Source of the DNA: Synergistaceae bacterium
GTDB taxonomy: Bacteria > Synergistota > Synergistia > Synergistales > Thermovirgaceae
DNA: 54,059 nucleotides
Direction of reading: 5' to 3'
NCBI GenBank assembly: GCA_012729145.1
Contig: JAAYDT010000052.1
Span: 1-54,059 of the forward strand
Shown: positions 52,596-54,059 of the stretch, in pieces
How positions within the stretch are numbered: the stretch's first letter is position 1
Layout of the letters: each line of letters starts with the position of its first letter
Notes under the pieces: generated by a model
Seen by the model: the letters and a program-made list of their open reading frames with translations, nothing else
Told to the model about the DNA's origin: nothing
Database searches by the model: none
Translations under genes and position numbers: made by a program

Positions 52596-54059
52596 CTACT
52601 CCCATTCAATGGTCGCGGGGGGTTTCCCGGTGATATCGTAGACCACCCTGTTTGCTCCGCCAAGTTCATTGCATATTCTCCTGGATACCCTGTCGAGCAG
52701 CTCGCCGGGAAGTCTCACCCAGTCTGCTGTCATGCCATCGGGGGACTCCACGGCCCTCAGTGCGATGACCTCGGCATAGGTCCTGATATCTCCCATAACA
52801 CCTACTGTCCTCACCGGGAGAAGTACGCAGAAGGCTTGCCACATCCTGTCGTAGAGCCCCTGATCCCTGATCTCGGATACGAAGATGGCATCGGCCTTCC
52901 TCAGAGTATCGAGCCTCTCGCGGGTCACATCGCCAAGGCAGCGGACTGCAAGCCCCGGCCCCGGGAAGGGGTGGCGCCCGAGGATCTCCTTCGGCACTCC
53001 CAGCATGGCCCCTATCTTCCTGACCTCGTCCTTGAAGAGATCCCTCAGGGGTTCAAGTACCTGGAAGTCCATCTTTTCAGGAAGTCCTCCCACGTTATGG
53101 TGGCTTTTGATGACGGCTGCGTCCTTTCCCTTGTGGCCGCTCTCTATCACGTCGGGGTAGAGGGTTCCCTGCAGGAGCCAGTCGGCTCCTCCGATCTCCC
53201 TGGCCTTCCGCTCGAAGACCCTGATGAAGGTCTCCCCGATGGCCTTCCTTTTTGCCTCAGGCTCGGTAACCCCCTCCAGAGCCGAGAGGAAATCGTCGGT
53301 GGCATCAACGTAGTGCACCTTCAGGCCCAGGGAGCCACGGTAGGTCTCCATTACCTGTTCCGCCTCTTTCAGGCGGAGAAGACCGTTGTTTACGAAGATG
53401 CACTCCAGGCGGTCACCTATGGCTTTCGATGTAAGAACAGCGGCTACCGTCGAATCTACTCCTCCGGAAAGACCGCAGACCACGCGCCCCTCACCTGCGG
53501 TGGCCTGGATCTCCTTGACGGTCGAGCCGATCCAGTCCTCGAGGCTCCAGGTTTTCCCGCACCGGCAGATCCCGAAGAGGAAGTTTGCAAGGATGTCCAT
53601 TCCTCCCGATGTGTGGGCCACTTCGGGGTGGAACTGAATGGCAGATATTTTCGAGTCGGGGCCCTGGAAGCCCGCTATCATGCCAGACTCGCTCCTGGCA
53701 GTCACCACGAAACCCGGAGGGGGGATCTCAACGTAGTCCCAATGGCTCATCCAGACCTCCAGATCCCCCGGAAGACCTTTCAGGACCCCGCTTCGTTCAT
53801 CCTCAAGGAAGACCCTGGCCCTTCCGTACTCCGCCAGCTCCCCCTTCCTGACCTCTCCGCCCAGGATCCTGGCTATCAGCTGCATCCCGTAGCAGATCCC
53901 GAGGACAGGGAACCTTCCGTCCAGCAGTTCCCGGGGGACCCAGGGGGAGTCATCCTCCAGGACAGTGCCCGGTCCTCCGGAAATGACGAGACCAGAGGGT
54001 TTCTTCGCCATAACGGCTTCGAGGCTGCTGTCCCAGGGGATGATCTCGCTGTAGACCCC
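52596..54059 (-). CDS. guaA: GMP synthase (glutamine-hydrolysing), 5' end beyond the window
   Basis: 487 residues are visible; the frame runs off the right edge at GVYSEIIPWDSS, so about 20-25 N-terminal residues are missing. The class I amidotransferase domain has nucleophile Cys in VLGICYGMQLIA and the His-Glu pair in AIQFHPEVAHT; the ATP-pyrophosphatase has CGLSGGVDSTVA; the C-terminal dimerisation domain ends RVVYDITGKPPATIEWE. It converts XMP to GMP. The 56-base gap after it holds no convincing terminator. Confidence 0.97.
   Translation of the reverse strand, partial: GVYSEIIPWDSSLEAVMAKKPSGLVISGGPGTVLEDDSPWVPRELLDGRFPVLGICYGMQLIARILGGEVRKGELAEYGRARVFLEDERSGVLKGLPGDLEVWMSHWDYVEIPPPGFVVTARSESGMIAGFQGPDSKISAIQFHPEVAHTSGGMDILANFLFGICRCGKTWSLEDWIGSTVKEIQATAGEGRVVCGLSGGVDSTVAAVLTSKAIGDRLECIFVNNGLLRLKEAEQVMETYRGSLGLKVHYVDATDDFLSALEGVTEPEAKRKAIGETFIRVFERKAREIGGADWLLQGTLYPDVIESGHKGKDAAVIKSHHNVGGLPEKMDFQVLEPLRDLFKDEVRKIGAMLGVPKEILGRHPFPGPGLAVRCLGDVTRERLDTLRKADAIFVSEIRDQGLYDRMWQAFCVLLPVRTVGVMGDIRTYAEVIALRAVESPDGMTADWVRLPGELLDRVSRRICNELGGANRVVYDITGKPPATIEWE

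Noticed and set aside
52579-52599. Hairpin at the guaA stop codon as a terminator
   Set aside because: Only 7 bp with one G-T pair, and no T-tract follows.

Overview
This is a GC-rich, gene-dense chromosomal segment. All 43 protein genes and the one tRNA gene I can support read on the minus strand, so transcription runs from high to low coordinates. The content is housekeeping: transcription (rpoB, rpoC, rpoD), translation (tuf, fusA, rpsG, rpsL, metG, tRNA-Leu, several tRNA/rRNA modification genes), replication and repair (dnaG, recJ, radC, smc), cell shape and division (mreBCD, mrdA, rodA, minCDE), protein export (secDF, yajC), the stringent response, the Rex redox regulator, GMP synthesis and a membrane pyrophosphatase. 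I see no insertion sequence, phage, plasmid or CRISPR array. The source is probably an anaerobic, two-membrane bacterium. The radC-mreBCD-mrdA-minCDE-rodA and recJ-relA-dtd-hydrolase orders, the split radical SAM/DUF2344 pair beside rng, Rex, HppA, and an unusually long RpoC together suggest Synergistota or a near relative; this is an inference at moderate confidence.

Layout, from the right edge in transcription order. guaA (cut by the window edge), an AI-2E-type permease and a MobB-like GTPase lead to hppA, which has its own consensus promoter and a structured leader. dnaG-rpoD follow as the core of a macromolecular-synthesis operon. An S4-domain gene and rex come next, then yajC, a terminator, secD-secF and another strong terminator at 41.6 kb.

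From a promoter near 41.45 kb a run of about 28 kb of tightly packed, often overlapping genes begins: an uncharacterised radical SAM/SPASM protein, lapA-like, recJ, relA, dtd, a metallo-hydrolase, radC, mreBCD, mrdA, minCDE, rodA, the TIGR03960/DUF2344 pair, rng, smc, trmN6, rsmI, metG, a terminator, tatD, tgt and a Sua5-type gene. Stop and start codons overlap (ATGA, GTGA, TTGA, TGATG, TAATG) at many junctions, implying translational coupling. The run ends in a 460-base non-coding stretch (12.44-12.90 kb) that holds a heptamer tandem repeat overlapping the end of the Sua5 gene, a 275-bp element with imperfect terminal inverted repeats, and a tRNA-Leu(CAG) promoter.

The left part is tRNA-Leu, then rpoB-rpoC (no rplJ/rplL ahead of them) from a promoter embedded in a long hairpin, then a separate consensus promoter driving an L7Ae-like gene, rpsL, rpsG, fusA and tuf. 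No obviously new multi-gene system is present. The points most worth following up are the two large insertions in RpoC (one of about 300 residues near the C-terminus), the attenuator-like hppA leader, the promoters placed inside inverted repeats around tRNA-Leu and rpoB, the non-coding repeat mosaic, and the orphan radical SAM/SPASM gene. Thirteen genes use TTG or GTG starts.
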